Positions 61,143-64,000 of a stretch of 64,000 nt of DNA are shown here, one piece after another. The notes beneath the pieces are model-generated. The model was not told where the DNA came from. It ran no database searches and worked only from the letters and a program-made list of their open reading frames with translations. Position numbers and translations under genes: made by a program. The DNA is from Gloeobacter violaceus PCC 7421 (GTDB lineage Bacteria > Cyanobacteriota > Cyanobacteriia > Gloeobacterales > Gloeobacteraceae), in the NCBI RefSeq assembly GCF_000011385.1, contig NC_005125.1:558001-622000 (forward strand), written 5' to 3'. Positions within the stretch are counted from its first letter, which is position 1. Every line of letters begins with the position of its first letter.

Positions 61143-61405
61143 CGAGTAACCTCCACCCGCGCCGACCCGCTTCGAGGGGTCGCTATCGTGCAGCGTAACC
61201 TATCAGGAATCAATGTCAACTAGGGGGCGACCTTACCACCTTGCTTAGGCGCGGGCACTTCCAGGAAGAATCGGCACGATCCGCTGTACAGCTGAAAACC
61301 GTTGCAACCGTTCCGATTTGCTTGCCTTGCGCGGTCCTGGGAATCGCCCCTTGAATTTTGGTACCCTGGGGCAAAATTACTTTTGTCGTCGAGGTTCCAG
61401 GGGCC

Positions 61406-63412
<2,007 letters not shown>

Positions 63413-63508
63413 AGCGGACCGGACCAACAGTCCGGCACGCTTGCCTGTCTGCAGCAGGTCGCCTTACTCTCGATAAAATGGAGCCGTCACTCTGCGGAGG
63501 TACCCGCC

Positions 63509-64000
63509 GTGGCCGGTGTGTCTGTCGGTCCGAGGCCGTTTACAGTCGGCGAGTACCACCGCATGGCCGAAGCCGGTGTGTTCGCTCCGGAAGAAAACGT
63601 CGAATTGCTCGAAGGCCGGATCATTGCTATGCCTCCCCAAGGGCCACTGCACGCCTCCACAGTGCGCCGGTTGCTGAATGCCCTGCTCGCCCTGGGATTG
63701 CGCATGGATCGCCTGCTCATCGAGCAGCCGATTACCCTCGGCGAAAATGGCGAACCCGTCCCGGACATTACCGTCGTCGAGCCGGACCCCGAAAATCGGT
63801 TCTATGCCGGTGGCCATCCGGGCGCAAACCGCGTCCTGCTGGTGATTGAAGTTTCCGATTCGACCCTGGATTACGATCTGGGTGAAAAGCGTGGGGCTTA
63901 CGCCCGTGCCGGCATCGGCGAGTACTGGGTGGTGGATGTGCGCGGTCGCCGCGTTCACCGACACACAGAACCCATCGAAAGCAATTACGCCGACACCTCG
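63509..64000 (+). CDS. Uma2 family (DUF820) protein, cut by the window end
   Basis: The first 164 residues of a second Uma2-like protein. It has RPFTVGEYHRMAEAGVFAPE, NVELLEGRIIAMPPQGPLH, the putative catalytic PVPDITVVEPD and VLLVIEVSDSTLDYDLGEK, then GEYWVVDVRGRRV. The start is GTG 63509 with a strong CGGAGG site. It differs clearly from the copy at 57839. Members are usually near 190 residues, so about 25 are missing. Confidence 0.88.
   Translation, partial: MAGVSVGPRPFTVGEYHRMAEAGVFAPEENVELLEGRIIAMPPQGPLHASTVRRLLNALLALGLRMDRLLIEQPITLGENGEPVPDITVVEPDPENRFYAGGHPGANRVLLVIEVSDSTLDYDLGEKRGAYARAGIGEYWVVDVRGRRVHRHTEPIESNYADTS

Noticed and set aside
61143-61405. Search for a Fur box between hmuT and the S9 peptidase
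   Set aside because: No AT-rich dyad of Fur type was recognised.

Overview
The window looks like chromosome of a GC-rich, early-branching cyanobacterium, most like Gloeobacter. This is inferred from gene content and base composition; no database search was possible. Cyanobacterial markers include a Gap2-type glyceraldehyde-3-phosphate dehydrogenase, a BioU-type biotin enzyme, TIGR04376, DUF1517, DUF3326, DUF6887/DUF6888, two Uma2 (DUF820) proteins and a truncated KdpD-type sensor. Gene density is high, strands alternate often, and many neighbours overlap by 1-4 bases (ATGA or GTGA junctions).

Layout. 1-0.2 kb: one end of an IS256-family insertion sequence. 0.2-4.4 kb: a DUF6888/DUF6887 pair and two peptidoglycan hydrolases. 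4.5-11.2 kb: pheA, a type II NADH dehydrogenase, tRNA-Gly(GCC), bioU, ubiX and gap2. 11.4-15.4 kb: rdgB, a P-type ATPase remnant, then a probable Zur-controlled metal operon (NiCoT-type permease, COG0523 GTPase with an inserted domain, WD40 protein). 15.4-16.7 kb: a low-GC methyltransferase and two gene remnants. 16.7-31.3 kb: housekeeping genes (pth, folP, larC, argD, mnmA, a SpoU methylase, dedA) mixed with conserved unknowns. 31.3-34.7 kb: a large secreted sugar-dehydrogenase-like protein with a duplicated C-terminal module. 35.2-38 kb: DUF3326 with an overlapping 56-residue gene, and purH. 38-48.5 kb: secreted and envelope functions (PhoX, a PhoA-family phosphatase with a possible Pho box, a mercuric-reductase-like flavoprotein, ChrA, a dienelactone-hydrolase-like protein lacking its catalytic residues) and a DUF4258/DUF2283 pair. 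48.6-57.8 kb: the Kdp potassium locus. 57.8-64 kb: two Uma2 genes, the hmuTUV haem importer and an S9 peptidase.

The Kdp locus is the most unusual part. kdpF-A-B-C runs rightward and ends with a small protein resembling an RCK_C domain. Divergently there is a membrane histidine kinase, a NarL-type response regulator and a 754-residue protein made of two complete KdpD-N/USP sensor modules with no kinase domain. This looks like a split Kdp sensor in which the potassium-sensing part has been duplicated and separated from the kinase, with a NarL regulator in place of KdpE.

The second notable locus is the metal operon at 12.18-15.35 kb. A sigma70-like promoter overlaps a 27-bp dyad of Zur/Fur type, just downstream of a broken metal-ATPase gene. 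No CRISPR array, rRNA, prophage or plasmid origin was seen.
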